From the NCBI RefSeq assembly GCF_004664715.2, contig NC_051084.1, forward strand, positions 62,571,334-62,635,333: a stretch of 64,000 nucleotides of DNA, written 5' to 3'. Position numbers and translations under genes: made by a program. Source of the DNA: Peromyscus leucopus (lineage: Eukaryota; Chordata; Mammalia; Rodentia; Cricetidae). The notes below the pieces were generated by a model. It was not told where the DNA came from. It worked only from the letters and a program-made list of their open reading frames with translations, and made no database searches. Shown in pieces: positions 1 through 11,699 of this stretch. Positions within the stretch are counted from its first letter, which is position 1; every line of letters begins with the position of its first letter.

Positions 1-990
1 CTCCCCCGAGGACTGAGATCGACCTGATAGACTCAGTCCAGGCAGGTCCAGTCTCCTCCTTCCAGATTGAGCCAAGCGTCCCTGCGTAAGTCCCAGGTTT
101 CAAACAGCTAACTCATGCAATGAGCCCAGGACCTGGTACCACTACCTAGATGCCTCCCAAACAGATCAAGCCAATCAACTATCTCACCTATTCAGAGGGT
201 CTGATCCAGATGGGGGCCCCTCAGCCTTTGGTTCATAGTTCATGTGTTTCCATTCGTTTGGCTATTTGTCCCTGTGCTTTATCCAACCTTGGTTTCAACA
301 ATTCTCGCTCATATAAACCCTCCTCTTTCTCGCTAATTAGACTCCCGGCACTCCACCCAGGGCCTAGCTGTGGATGTCTGCATCCAGATTCCTCAGTACT
401 TGGATGGGGTTTCTGGCACAACTATTAGGGTGTTTGGCCATCCCATCACCAGAGTAGGTCAGTCCTGGTTGTCTCTCAACCATTGCCAGCAGTCTTTTGT
501 GGGGGTATCTTTGTGGATTTCTGTGGGCCTCTTTAGCACTTTGTTTCTTCCTTTTCTCATGTGGTCTTCATTTACCATGGTCTCCTATTCCTTGTTCTCC
601 CTCTCTGTTCTTGATCCAGCTGGGATCTCCTGCTCTCTTTCCTTCAACCCTCCCCCTTCATTGCTCCCACTCATGTCCAGGTTGTTCATGTAGATCTCAG
701 CCATTTCTCCATCATTGGGTGATCCTCGTTTCTTTCTTGGGGTCCTGTTTTCCAGGTAGCCTCACTGGTGATGTGAGTAGCAGTCCAGTCATCCTTGTTC
801 CACATCTAGTATCCTCCTATGAGTGAGTACATACCGTATTTGTCTTTCTGAGTCTGGGTTACCTCAATCAATATGATTTTTTCTAGATCCATCTATTTGC
901 CTGCAAACCTCATGATGTCATTTTTTTTTCTCTGCTGAGTAGTATTCCATTGTGTATATGTGCCACAATTTATTTATCCATTCTTCAGTT
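1..990 (-). mobile_element. L1 3' portion (ORF2 tail and 3' UTR)
   Basis: Read on the minus strand, this is the end of a rodent LINE-1. It begins at the right edge with the ORF2 C-terminal coding region (the sense sequence around 940-985 encodes the motif MEYYSA) and runs through a stop into a long 3' UTR that leaves the window at base 1. ORF2 encodes the endonuclease and reverse transcriptase used in L1 target-primed insertion. This copy has an A-run and stops just after MEYYSA, so it is dead as coding sequence. The poly-A tail and left target-site duplication lie outside the window. It joins the inverted segment at 991-1383 and the two together are one insertion. Confidence 0.85.
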
Positions 991-1383
991 GAATTCTCAA
1001 CAGAGGAAACTCAAATGGCTGAAAGTCATTTAAGGAATTGCTCAACATCCCTAATCATCAGGGAAATGCAAATCAAAACAACTCTGAGATACCACCTTAT
1101 GCCTGTCAGAATGGCTAAGATATAAAACACTGAAGACACTTTATGCTGGAGAGGATGTGGAACTAGGGGAACTCTCCTCCACTGCTGGTGGGAATGCAAG
1201 CTTGTACAACCACTTTGGAAATCAATATGGCGCTTTCTTAGAAAATTGGGAATCAATCTCCCCCAAGATCCAGCTCTACTACTCTTGGGCATATACTCGA
1301 GAAATGCTCAATCATACCACAAGAGCACTTGCTCAGCTATGTTCATATCAGCATTGTTTGTAATAGCCAAAACCTGGAAACAA
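991..1383 (+). mobile_element. Inverted 5' segment of the same L1 (ORF2 C-terminal region)
   Basis: This is L1 ORF2 sequence in the opposite orientation to 1-990. From about 1186 one frame reads WWECKLVQPLWKS and then LPQDPALLLLGIY, a hallmark of the L1 ORF2 C-terminal domain, and the frame stays open to about 1383. In an ordinary L1 this segment lies directly upstream of the 5' edge of the 1-990 block. About 11 bases seem to be missing between them. Having the upstream part inverted and joined head-to-head at about 991-993 is the signature of twin priming. It is a truncated, non-functional fragment. Confidence 0.85.
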
Positions 1384-1387
1384 TTAT

Positions 1388-1480
1388 CAGTTTTATAGAC
1401 AATGAAACTGAGACTAGAGACAAAAAGATACAGGCTGAGGGTCACATATAGATAGGATTATCTGAGATGTAAAGCCTCAG
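1388..1480 (-). mobile_element. MIR SINE remnant
   Basis: The stretch with 'gaaactgagac' followed by 'gggtcacat' resembles the antisense core of the mammalian MIR SINE ('gaaactgagg', then 'ggtcacac'). It is strongly diverged, as expected for an element older than the rodent radiation. It abuts the 5' edge of the L1, so the L1 may have inserted at its border. Confidence 0.45.
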
Positions 1481-1484
1481 AATC

Positions 1485-3275
1485 TGTTGTTTCTTCTTGT
1501 TGGGAGCAGAAAGTACAATGTAGCATCCCTTCCACAGCCAGGCCAGGCAGGGCATTCCTTTCTGACTTTCACCTCCTGCCACACAGGAAGGTATTTTCTT
1601 TTTGACAGTGTTTTCTTCTTGACTGGGAAACTGGAGAGCAATGGTGTTTGTTTTAGTACCTGTGTGTTACTTGCTTCTTAATATCTGTGAATCTTCAAAT
1701 AATATGTCTACAGATGGCCTTGAAATTTACTGACTTTTAAAGTACCTATTAAGTGCTTCAGATAGTCTTTAATACCCTGTTTCCAGTTGGATGTCACAAT
1801 CATACTTATTGTTCTAGCAAAATGAATGTTAGAATGACTGCCCTAGACTCACACTTTGTTAGTACAGATGTGGCCTCATTCTGCCTTTAAGCAATTTAAG
1901 TTCTACAGAGAGAACATACAGGCACTATTTCAACTTGTTTAGTCTTGCTAATATAAGTTTAATTAATAATTATCTGGATATTAATAACTTAATAGCTGAT
2001 TCTCTGGTTTTTGTGAAAGCAAAGTTCTCCCTATTTCTCAGTATACTTGATTTCATTTCTGAGCACACTCATATAGTTTCTATATTAAGTAAGTGAGTAA
2101 GGAACTCATTTCTAAACAATGTTTCAAAATTACATAAAAATGGACAAATTTTTGCTAAGTTAAATCATTCAGGTAGTGAGACTTTCCAGTGATAAAACCC
2201 ATCCATGGAGAGAGCTAAGTAAGTAGTCTGTGACATTCTCTTATTTTCATAAGAACTTGTGACTGTTCCAACATAAAATCAAAATTGGAAGAAATGAACT
2301 TGGAGAAAGCCAGGAGACATTTATCACTGCCTAAAAAGAAAACAAAATAAATCTAATACTACTACCAACACAATGGTTTTTTTTTTTTAAATCAAAACCT
2401 CACCCTTCATTGCTTACAACCGACTTATATTAATTAGATCCCAGATCCTGCCTTTTTCCTCCCTATAGTTGAAGGGTTAATACCATTAGGACTACTGGGA
2501 TAGCTGCAGAGCGATTCTTGCATGAATAAGAATCCATGGTGGGACCAGGCTGTACTACCTCCCTTCCCATTCCGAGGTACTTCAGGCTCAACTGGATATA
2601 AAAATTAGACAGTGTTCTTTCTGCTTCACACATCACCCAGCAGAACACAGCTGGCTCTTTGACTCCAGGGCAAACACATTTGAATAGACAAAATTACCGG
2701 CTGTGTTAAGGTAGCTTGCTTTCATTGCCCTTCAACCTGGATTTTTTTCTCATCCATCCATTCAGTGAGTCATCTGACGAGCCAGGCCTTTGAAAATTTC
2801 CCACTTTCCCCACATACCCCTTCCTTTCAAAGAGAACTTTTCTCTAATCGAATTCTTTATTTCCATTGATCGATACAATCCCCACCACCGTCATCTCTAC
2901 TTGCCACTGTGAATTTCCAGGTAGCAACGGAGATGGTGGGGTTATAATTTTGCAATGCTTTAAACCTCCAGGCTGCAATTAATCTAGACTTAAGACAACT
3001 CTTATTCTTTCACTATTTAGGAATCAGCAGTATCACTTGTAAGGTCTTGTGCTGTGTTTGTGAGCCCTGCAAAAATCAGCACCTGAAATGTCTACCTGCT
3101 TTTTTTAGAGATGTGAATTTCCCTGCTGTCTCAGGGACAGCTTAGTCACTCACCATGGTGAGTGTTTTATTGACTGTGTATTGTCTGTGAAATAAACAGT
3201 AGTGTCTTTAAGTAGAAGAAAATCTCTAAGGCTGTAAGACAAGAAATCAGGTTTAAACCAACATCTAAAAGGAAG
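1485..3275. other. Single-copy AT-rich stretch
   Basis: I see no gene and no clear repeat here. Short T runs and AT-rich patches occur near 1940-2000 and 2340-2390. Around 2860-3000 base composition is more balanced, with a gapless block containing 'caggtagcaacggagatgg'. That block could be conserved noncoding DNA, but nothing in the sequence alone proves it. Small open frames such as 2463-2648 (minus) have no recognisable product. Confidence 0.5.
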
Positions 3276-3280
3276 AAAGG

Positions 3281-3397
3281 AAGCTGTATGTGGAGGCCAA
3301 CGCCTTCATTCTAGCACAGGGAAGGCAGTGTGAGGCCAGGGTGGTTTACATAGCAAGTTCTGGGCCAGCCAGGTCTACCTAGTGAGACCCTGTCCCA
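3281..3397 (+). mobile_element. B1 SINE, old
   Basis: Diverged 7SL-derived B1. The landmarks are in order: 'gtggaggccaacgcc', 'gaaggcagtg', 'gaggccagggtggtttaca' and 'gagaccctgtccc'. The A-rich tail has become the AAT repeat that follows. The minus-strand open frame across this SINE and its tail (3311-3523) is not a gene. Confidence 0.75.
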
Positions 3398-3399
3398 AT

Positions 3400-3412
3400 A
3401 ACTAATAATAAT

Positions 3413-3453
<41 letters not shown>
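3400..3453 (+). repeat. (AAT)n microsatellite in B1 tail
   Basis: About 17 AAT/ATA triplets with one break, starting where the B1 A-tail would be. A microsatellite growing from a SINE tail is a common origin. Confidence 0.95.
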
Positions 3454-3454
<1 letters not shown>

Positions 3455-4240
3455 CGAGCAGGAGGAGGAGAAAGATGGGGAGGAAGGATGAGGGAGAAGG
3501 TGGGCCTTTGTAGATGGAATCATGCTCTCTTGCTTTTATTTCTGTAGCTAAGATGAATAATGGTACAAACTTCCAATATTATCACATCATAGTAACATGT
3601 CTCATGGGAAAAGGTACTGCCAACTTTACTTGCAGAACTTTTCAAAGGAGAACAATAATGGATTGTCCCTGGAGACTACACTAGCCATATTTAAAAAAAG
3701 ATAAAAGGGAATAATGGGAAAAGCCAACTCCAATAACAACAAAACCTTTTCCTCTAATATGATCAAATTGAGTTTAGTCTTAAGCAAAAATGCAACTGAT
3801 AATGATTTCTGACACATAAAGTTGAAGTGTGGTTTCTCTGTACAAAAAGAATGCTATAAAGTTTTGCAATTAGATTTAGACAAATATCAAGTTTTTAATT
3901 TTCAAATGATTACATTTTTGAAAATGTGTAGATGGTTCATAAATCCTGCATTATGCTTCTACATTTTGACAATGTTCTTGCATTCAGTTTACTCCCTTTT
4001 TCTCTCTTGTATTTGTAGAAGTGTGGGTATGTAGACATACCAAGACATTACAGAGATAATTTTTTGCCTAAAAAACCCACACTACCTTTGCAGAGAAACA
4101 CATATGTGTTTATATAATTAACAGTACAATGAAATACAGCTTTCTTCCCCATGCCCCACATATTTTACTTTTAGACATTAATAAATCAGCTGAGGTCAGA
4201 TATGATCAAGGTACTTGCCTTCCTTAAAATCTTGGAATTT
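3454..4240. other. Single-copy AT-rich stretch
   Basis: No repeat family or gene recognised. Short open frames at 3626-3817 (minus) and 3822-4034 (plus) encode hydrophobic or AT-biased peptides typical of random AT-rich DNA. Confidence 0.5.
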
Positions 4241-4242
4241 TT

Positions 4243-4245
<3 letters not shown>

Positions 4246-4302
<57 letters not shown>

Positions 4303-4321
4303 GTGTGTGTGTGTGTGTGTT
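4246..4321. repeat. Compound (TA)n(TG)n microsatellite
   Basis: A TA run of nearly 60 bp (one C interruption near 4290) passes directly into about nine TG units. AT-rich low-complexity sequence with two copies of 'ttcttctattata' continues to about 4430. Alternating TA can extrude cruciforms and alternating TG can form Z-DNA. The peptide rich in Tyr-Ile across it is an artefact. Confidence 0.95.
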
Positions 4322-4633
4322 GCATATATTATTATGTTTTTCTTCTATTATATATTATTATAATATATGTTACATATGTTATATATATATTATACATATT
4401 GTTATATTTTCTTCTATTATACATATATCACTTCCCTTTCTGTTCCTTTCCTCATTCTGGGCTTTTCTGATTAAATGGACACCTTAAGACTGCCTATTTC
4501 ACCTCTTACTCCTCCTGTCCACTTGTGTAAGCCAACCCTTTCATTTGTCATACTGATTCCAATTTCTCTTTCTAACAGTTTATCTTCTTTCATTGATTCA
4601 TCTATTGAATAAGTAAAGTTATAGACCACATTG

Positions 4634-4989
4634 TGTAGGTGGAGTTTTTCTGTGTCCCAGCAGTTGCTCCCAAATAACCACAAGACACTTAATATAAATT
4701 ATAAATGTTTGGCTGATAGCTCAGGCTTATTACTACTAACTCTTACAACTTAAATTAATTCATTTCTGTTATTCTATGTATTGTCATGTAGCTCATGGAT
4801 TTACCTGTCCTCCAGCATATCTTGCTCCCTCTGTGTTTCCGGTCGACTCCACTGACTCAGCCCTCTTCTTCCCAGAATTCTTCTAGTCTGCCTCAACCAA
4901 TCTCTCCTGCCCAGCTATAGGCCAGTAATATCTTTATTAACCAATGAGAGTAATACATTTTTACAGTGTACAATGATTGTTTCACAGCA
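4634..4989 (-). mobile_element. Solo LTR, cricetid-type endogenous retrovirus
   Basis: About 356 bp bounded by TG...CA on either strand. Read on the minus strand it starts 'tgctgtgaaac', carries 'ttggttaataaag' near the start, and ends 'ccacctaca'. It matches the layout of the LTR at 62767-63155: both share blocks like 'taatttaag', 'aagcctg' and 'aaacatttataa' in the same order. The flanks 'acattg' and 'atgttg' share only 4 of 6 bases, so the duplication is decayed or the edges are off by a base or two. No internal retroviral sequence adjoins it. Confidence 0.7.
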
Positions 4990-5600
4990 ATGTTGGAAAT
5001 TAAAAATATAATTTTTTTTATATATCTGCTCAAATTTTACTCACTTGAGTGTCCTAATATTGGTTATGAAATTTCTCAACTGATATTTTTATTGTTTTGA
5101 CTTCAGTGGGAGCTGTTTAATTCTAATAGCAAGATTGTTTTCCCCTTCCTTTTGCCAATGTCTTAGAGTGGTAATTTGTCTTTGTTCATGATAGTATATT
5201 TATCCTTGGAAATATAGTTAAGTGATAATGTGTTTCAATCAATGGAAAACCTGAATACTTGAGCAAAACAACACTTAACTCTCTTAATAGATCATCAGAG
5301 AACAAGTGTGAAAATAGCTGACTGTCTGCAAGGTTTTACTTTTATCATCTTATAATTATTGTTAATGCATATTAATTGTACATATTAATGTGATTTATGG
5401 TCCATTTTTCATGCATGTATTTGATAATCTCTCTGCTCTCAATGGTCCTCACAACCTCACTTTTGTCTGTGCACTCAGATTTCTCTCCTTTTCCCAGTAA
5501 TCTCTTCATTTCTTTGAGTTAATTGTCATTAAATTTTAATTTCCATATATTTCCAACTGTAAAATGAAATGTCCCACATATATCTTTCTGTTTCTTCACT
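4990..5600. other. AT-rich stretch without a clear feature
   Basis: No gene or confident repeat recognised. The last 200 bases may be further antisense L1 sequence continuous with 5600-6478. Confidence 0.4.
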
Positions 5601-5684
5601 TATTTTGCCTAGTTAAACTGAGGACTCCTAGTTCCATCCATTTTGCTGAAAATGATTTGATTTGATTCATTTGAACTGAATAAG

Positions 5685-5752
<68 letters not shown>

Positions 5753-6478
5753 TGTGTGTAGCAAGTTTTCTTCACTAGTCCACCTGTGGATGGTCATTCA
5801 GGGTAATATTACAGTTTGACTGCAATAAACATAGGAATTCAGGCACATCTATTATGTGCTCACTTTTATTCTCAATGCACTGTGATTCTTTCAGATTCCT
5901 CTAAGAATGGTATAGCAATATTAAATGATAGTTCTGCTTTTGATTTTCTTAGGAAACTCCATACTGTTTTTCATAGAGGCTATACTAAATTATATTAATT
6001 ACATATATTATATATACTAAATTATAGTAGGCATTCTAACTAGGATGGGATGGAATAACAATGTAACTTTGGTATGCATTTGCCTGATGACTAAATATAT
6101 TGAATATTTTATGTATTTATCGTACATCTGTTCTTCTGAGAAATGTCTGTTCAAATTAGTTTCCATCCACTGACTTGATTACTTGTTTTGTTAAAAGTTT
6201 TTAGTTCTTTATATATTTGAGTCATCAATCTCTTTCCGGATGAGTGGCTAGCAAAGATTTCTGAGCAATTATAGGCTACACTCTCCACTGTGTTGCTTCT
6301 ATGCTGTGCAGATTTTTGATGTAGTCCTGTGTGGTAAGTCTTCCTTTTATTTGTAAACCATTAGAGTTTCCTTAATGCATTATAATGTGTTTCAATACCT
6401 TAAAGTGTTTTCCTGTGGTATTTTCCCAATGTCTGCCTCAGGGTAATGTCTATGGCCAGTTTTGAGTTGATTTGTGCA
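5600..6478 (-). mobile_element. Old L1 fragment, antisense
   Basis: Landmarks of antisense L1 ORF2 run in order: 'gttccatcca', 'actgcaataaacat', 'ggaaactccatactgtttttc', 'gaaatgtctgttcaaa', 'gttctttatatatttgag' and 'gttttgagttgatttgtg'. This order matches ancient L1M-type copies in mammals. It is diverged and interrupted by a microsatellite (5688-5759), and no ORF2 frame survives. Confidence 0.75.
5688..5759. repeat. Compound (TC)n(TG)n microsatellite
   Basis: About 24 TC units followed by about 12 TG units inside the old L1. The Glu-Arg/His-Thr open frame across it on the minus strand is a repeat translation, not a gene. Confidence 0.95.
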
Positions 6479-6493
6479 TACTGAGCATACACA

Positions 6494-6640
6494 TTTGTTT
6501 TCTGTCACTGTGATAAAATGCCATGACCAAAGACAACTGGAGGAAGAGGGAGTTCATTTTTCCTTACAGATTTGGAGGTATATTCGAGTCCATGACGGCT
6601 TCCCATGCTTTCCAGGGTCAGCTGGGCCAGACCAGCTTCC
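6494..6640 (-). mobile_element. Rodent LTR-like repeat fragment
   Basis: Begins 'tttctgtcactgtgat' with 'aaaatgccatgaccaaag'. This is the reverse complement of the 3' end of a common rodent repeat also present in sense at 41245-41825 in this window. It decays beyond about 6640. Subfamily not resolved: MaLR-like by layout, but I cannot exclude another rodent family. Confidence 0.5.
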
Positions 6641-6644
6641 AAAG

Positions 6645-7180
6645 ATGATGTCAGTAGTTCCACGCAACTTTCACTGAATGGAATCTTATCACCCTGCCTC
6701 TTCAGAATTCTAGATTTCTCCTTGGCGCTAAAAAAAGAGTAAGAACTGACATTCTACCCCTTCCTCACATAGAACTAACATCTTTCTCTTACCTCTGAAA
6801 CCAGATTCTCAGATCTACCCACCAGGACATGTCAAGCTGCTCTCCCTAGTGATGCTTCATGCTGCCAAAGGAGACAGAGAAACACAAGAGAAGGCACATC
6901 CTCTCATAACTCAGAACACAGTCACTCAGCACCTACTACGTGCTGTCTCCAGGACAGCCTGAGACTGTCATAGGCATTCATTGTTAATTATGAATCATAA
7001 TATCATTTAGTGTTTGTTTATTAAAGTTGGTCAAGATTTCGGCTTCAAAATTAAAATAGTTCTCCAGTACCAAGTCAAGATTAACCATACAGGAGGATTA
7101 AACAAAAACATTTTTGTGACAGATCAATGCTTCGGTAATGTCAAGAATTTGACTGACAGTGCTCATTGGAAAAAACACCA
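6645..7180. other. Sequence without a clear feature
   Basis: Nothing convincing is seen. Around 6930-6985 'cagcacctactacgtgct' faintly resembles the 5' part of old L2/MIR-type repeats. Confidence 0.35.
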
Positions 7181-7185
7181 CAAGT

Positions 7186-7258
7186 GAGTGTATAGCTCAG
7201 TAATAGCATACTTGCATAAAATGTTCAGGGCCAAAGGTTTTTATCTCCAGCATCATAA
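7186..7258 (+). mobile_element. ID/B4-type SINE remnant
   Basis: 'gtatagctcagtaatagca' matches the tRNA-derived head of rodent ID or B4 elements, including a decayed A box, and 'tctccagcat' is the degenerate end. Highly diverged. Confidence 0.5.
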
Positions 7259-7259
7259 T

Positions 7260-8845
7260 GTAACATGGCCTAAGAACATTTTAGAATGAAATGTTATGTC
7301 ATAGAATTTTGGTGCCATAAAGACAAATTTACTTTTATTCCATAGGGTTCAAAAAGAATTTGTGACATAGGTGTAATTATATCCTGGATTGGATAAGGGG
7401 AGTAACATCGAGTCCTTAGCCTGAATAGATTAAGTGGCTGGTCAAATAAGTTAACAGAGAGACCTAATTTTCTTAAGCCAAAGGCCAACTGCAACATACC
7501 ACCAGAATTCCTCCCATAAAAATCTCAGTGTCATTAAATTTTGATCATGTTTGACATCCTTTTTAATTTCTTAAAGGGTTAGTTCAATTTATACAGTCCA
7601 ATAACCTGATAAATACTTTAGGGATGTTTGTATAAACTTTGTAGTATAGGGATGAATTTACAAATGTGTCCTTATGAATAATTTGTTGTGTACACAAAGT
7701 TGGGAAATTAAGCATAAGACCCATGTAATCTGTAGTGCCAATGTCAAATGAGACAAGCCACCAGAATGAATGAATGGGGAAGAATTGCTACTGTGAAGAG
7801 GATGAGGAATTACTGCTAATTTACTTTCTGACGTTAAAAGTTCACATGTAGATGGCAGAAGGGTATGTCATATTTCTTTTTAATAACTTATATGCTCCAG
7901 TAAATTGGATAATGTAATCTTGTCTAAACTGCTAAACACATGGTAGCTACTCAAAAATAGCATACAGACCAGGTAAAAGTCCTGTTAACTTCAGATATTC
8001 TGTATGCATTGGACCAACTTTCTAAACTGCTGATTCCTATGGCAAGTGGTGAGGCAACAGAGATTAGAGATACCCCTGCAAATGTAATTCAGTAGTCCTC
8101 TGGTATATAGAGCTATATGTAGCTAATGTAGTTAACTTTATGTAAAACAAAACAAAACATGAATGGTGTCATAATCAAGTTGTATCAACTGTTATTATAT
8201 TTAAGTCCAATAAGCTTAAAAAATTATAGGAACACTCTCATTATATAGCTCATATTGCTATTTAGCTAAGGGTCTCCGTTCACTTAAAGTCTTACTAATA
8301 CAAGCACATGTTCCTCTTTATGCGCCATGATACTGGTTGTCTCAGCTGCTGTATATTCATGACTTTAACAACTTTTCTTGAACCACCAATGTAACTATTC
8401 TTACACCCTTGCTTTCTTACTTGAATACTTCATCTCTAGATGCATAAATCTTTTTACAACTTCACATACACAATTTATATTTAGTAATAAATTATATGCA
8501 AATCATTTAAATCGTATCTATTGGTTTTTACAATTGTCTTTTTTAAAGACAAGTTCTGTACATATTTTACGCAAATCTAATTTTTGAAGGTATGTCTCTA
8601 AAGTGCCCATCACACATGGGTACAAGAATGCTGAGATCCAACAGGAAGATCATGGGGAGCCTGGGGAAATCACTGATATTCTTATCAGATATACAATAGT
8701 CAATATTTCCACCTTTGGTGCTGACCCTAAAACAAGGCACACTACACCAGGGAAAATGGACGTACATTCTGGTTCATACCTGAAATATTCCCTACAAGCT
8801 CACTGACTTAAGATTTGCTTGGCCGCTGATGGGTTTTAGGGGATC
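7260..8845. other. Single-copy AT-rich stretch
   Basis: About 1.6 kb with no repeat or gene recognised. Overlapping open frames at 8567-8806 on both strands have no known domain. They overlap each other, as expected by chance. Confidence 0.5.
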
Positions 8846-8849
8846 GATT

Positions 8850-9212
8850 AGATCAGGTAGGCTGTGACTGAGTCAATGGATTAATCTATGGATAAACTCA
8901 TCATTTAATGGCATTACTGGCACTGAAGCCTAGGTGAAGGAATTAAATTTCTGGGAGAATGCCATGAAAGAGATTCTTGCCTGTCTCTGTCTCTCTAATC
9001 CTCTTTCCCTCCCTCCTCCTCTGCCACCTTGAGGTAAAACAACCTCCACCATACACTCCCAGGCCATGGTGTCTGCCACAGCTCAGGCCTAAAACAAAGA
9101 AGCCAACTGACCTCAAAATGTCCCAGAAAATGAGCCAAAATAAATAAAGAGTTTACTCCTTAAGAGTTTATCTCAGCATTTCATTACAGTGGCAAAAATT
9201 TGAATGATATAA
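8850..9212 (+). mobile_element. MaLR-type LTR (MLT1/MST-like)
   Basis: 'gtcaatggattaat', 'atttaatggcatta', 'ctgtctctgtctctctaatcc' and the closing 'gagccaaaataaataaag' with 'gtttatctcag...catttcattacagtgg' follow the order of a mammalian MaLR LTR in sense. No internal sequence is attached. Subfamily is uncertain. Confidence 0.6.
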
Positions 9213-9214
9213 TT

Positions 9215-10650
9215 TTTTTCATAATTTGGGGGTAAGCAGTTTTTCTGTTAACTTCGTAGAGCCTGGAATTCACAGAAAACACACTGCATAAAGAAACCAA
9301 ATTATTTCTGGTATTTCACTTTAAAACATTTTAATGTGTATTAAATTTCATTTTCATTTAAAAATATTTTTTATTTCCAGTATTTTGCACTTCATTATTT
9401 TCCTACATTCTGCTATTAAACTTTTATGAAGGTCTCTGTTTTTCTGTCAGTTGATAAAAATGAACTATAAACTAAGGAGATAGAAACTAAGTGTCAAACA
9501 ATGTCTTTATGCATCACGTCCAACAGAAACATATTGATAGTTGCCCAATAGTAGTAAGCGAGTAATCTTTTACCACATTTGTTATTACATCCATTTAACA
9601 ATTTGTACTTCCTAAGCCGCTTTATCATTTTTACTTTACAATGATAATAGTGTAAGCAGAGAGAGTGATCAAATTAGAAGACTCAAATTTAGAGAAAGGA
9701 ATATCCCTTGAGGTCATGCCAACCACCTTTACCAGGTAAAGTTGAAGTCATGAATTACCCAGGGGCCACCCTGACCTCACACACAGGACTGGGCAAATGG
9801 GAATCCAGGAAGGAAAGAAAAGAATTTAGCCATTGCAAGATTGTGTTCTTGTCTGATCACATTCCTGAGACTTTCATTGATCCATTTCATTTTCACTTTC
9901 CAGCAGAACAGTGGTCAACACTGGCTTCCCAAGCCTTGTCTACATAAATAGACAAGAAAAACTCACATTATTACTTTTTCCAAAGGTTTTGTGCTACCCT
10001 AGGCCCAGATCCCGAAGTTATTTTTCCTTATCTCCTTCAAGACAGGCTCAAGACTCCAGCAAAGGACCTGCCTTACTTGAAGATTCTAGGTATGATATGT
10101 CTCAATTCAGCTGAAAAAGCAACTCATAAAGCATAGGTTTATCATTGTTCTCTCCCAAGTAACAAGATGCACATTTTAGTTAGGAGTCTTTTAGAGATAA
10201 TCTAGAGTTCTTTGTTAAAGTCTCAATGGGAAAATTTAGTAACATTTAAAAGTGACACCAAAGCATGCTGGGAGACTCAATATTAAAGCCAAGGTCCTTT
10301 TTCCCCTCTCAAATTTCACATTGTTTTATGTTCTGCAGCCAGGCAAAGTGGCTTTTCATCTCTAAACTGATGCCTAGGAAGATACAAGGAATGTGACCTA
10401 CTTTAAAAAAAAAAAGTCTTCCCTTCTCAGGCCAGTATTGCTGGAAAGGGTCCATATTTTGTAGACATCCATTTTCTCCTCTGTGTTTTTTGATCAAGGG
10501 TGGGTTAAATAATCACATCACAGCTACACTGCCTCAAAGTGCTTCTTAGCTTTTCCATGTGCCACAAAAAATAGTAATATATGCTGTGAACAAACACACT
10601 GGCCTGAGGACAAAATTAATATATGACTTTATTTATGCGGAAACTGATCG
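9215..10650. other. Single-copy stretch
   Basis: Mostly AT-rich, no repeat family recognised. Open frames at 9708-9947 and 9911-10114 overlap on the plus strand in different frames. Neither has a recognisable domain or codon pattern, and I do not call them genes. Confidence 0.45.
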
Positions 10651-10656
10651 TACATT

Positions 10657-10776
10657 TTTTTTTCTTAGACGGAATTTAACTGTGCAGTCCTACCTGGCCT
10701 GGAGTCCATAGAGATATACCCATCTCTAACCATCAAGTGATGAGACTGAAGGCACACATACCATGCCTAGCAAACC
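10657..10776 (-). mobile_element. Old B1 SINE, antisense
   Basis: T-rich start, then 'tacctggcctggagtcc' and 'ggcacacataccatgcctagc', the antisense order of a B1. Heavily mutated. Confidence 0.55.
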
Positions 10777-10779
10777 TTT

Positions 10780-11483
10780 TCTAAATTAATAACTGTATTT
10801 CAGTAGGCAAGCATAAGGCCTGAAAAAAAAATGGCATTATTGTCAATGACATACAACCATAAAACTATGGACTGAAGGAATATGGAAGCATTTACTCCAT
10901 GTAGTTCTGAGGGCTTATTTTAAGCTATGGTTGATTCATTTGTAATAATGTATATCCTTGTTTTAAACAATATGAATAAGTGTAAATACAGTAATAAAAA
11001 GCAGTATTTTAGTCTGAAAAATCCATCAGAGTTTAGCCTCTTTTACCTATATTAATTCACTTATTTGAATCTAGTAAATGAGTATTTTCATCTATATTTC
11101 TTGATCAACCATCATTCTTTTAGGAGAGAAGGCTGCTAATCTTGATAACTTGCAGAACCAAGCCTGGATTCCACTGCATAGACAAAACACTGCTTAGGCC
11201 AAGGTCAGCCTTAAGCTAATTACGACTGTTCACATATCCTTCATCAAATATAGTCAGTATCTTTGGCTTTCTTATGCTTATTTTAACAGCTTTACACTCT
11301 TAACAATTCTGATCTTGTTACAGGAAATAAATAAATTCAGAAATAAAATGAAGACAGACACTGTATCCTCAGAGATTTCATGTCATCATCTAATTTTCCT
11401 AATTGATTGAAGAGTTTACATAATTAATTCTGATTGGAGATGAATATGTCTAGTCCAGTATCGCCCTGCTGTTTACTCTAATT

Positions 11484-11484
<1 letters not shown>
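10780..11484. other. AT-rich stretch without a clear feature
   Basis: No gene or repeat recognised. Confidence 0.5.

Positions 11485-11485
<1 letters not shown>

Positions 11486-11532
<47 letters not shown>
11486..11532. repeat. (CA)n microsatellite
   Basis: About 23 uninterrupted CA units; a likely length-polymorphic marker. Confidence 0.97.
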
Positions 11533-11534
<2 letters not shown>

Positions 11535-11690
11535 GCCTATAGAGTCAAAAAGTCTGAGTTTATGGGGCTCAGCAGTATCATTTATTAGATCCAGATCCTT
11601 GTATAAATAATTTAAAATAAGTAAAATATACTTTTCTCATATGTAAAATAAAGGCAACAATAAACTATTCTAAGTGCATGTATAACTATC
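11535..11690 (+). mobile_element. Possible MIR remnant
   Basis: 'tttctcatatgtaaaataaag' resembles the MIR motif 'ttcctcatctgtaaaatggg', with weak matches upstream. Marginal. Confidence 0.35.
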
Positions 11691-11699
11691 AAGATTATT

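Noticed and set aside
150..826. Several open frames of 62-109 codons
   Set aside because: They are antisense or out-of-frame translations of the L1 3' UTR.
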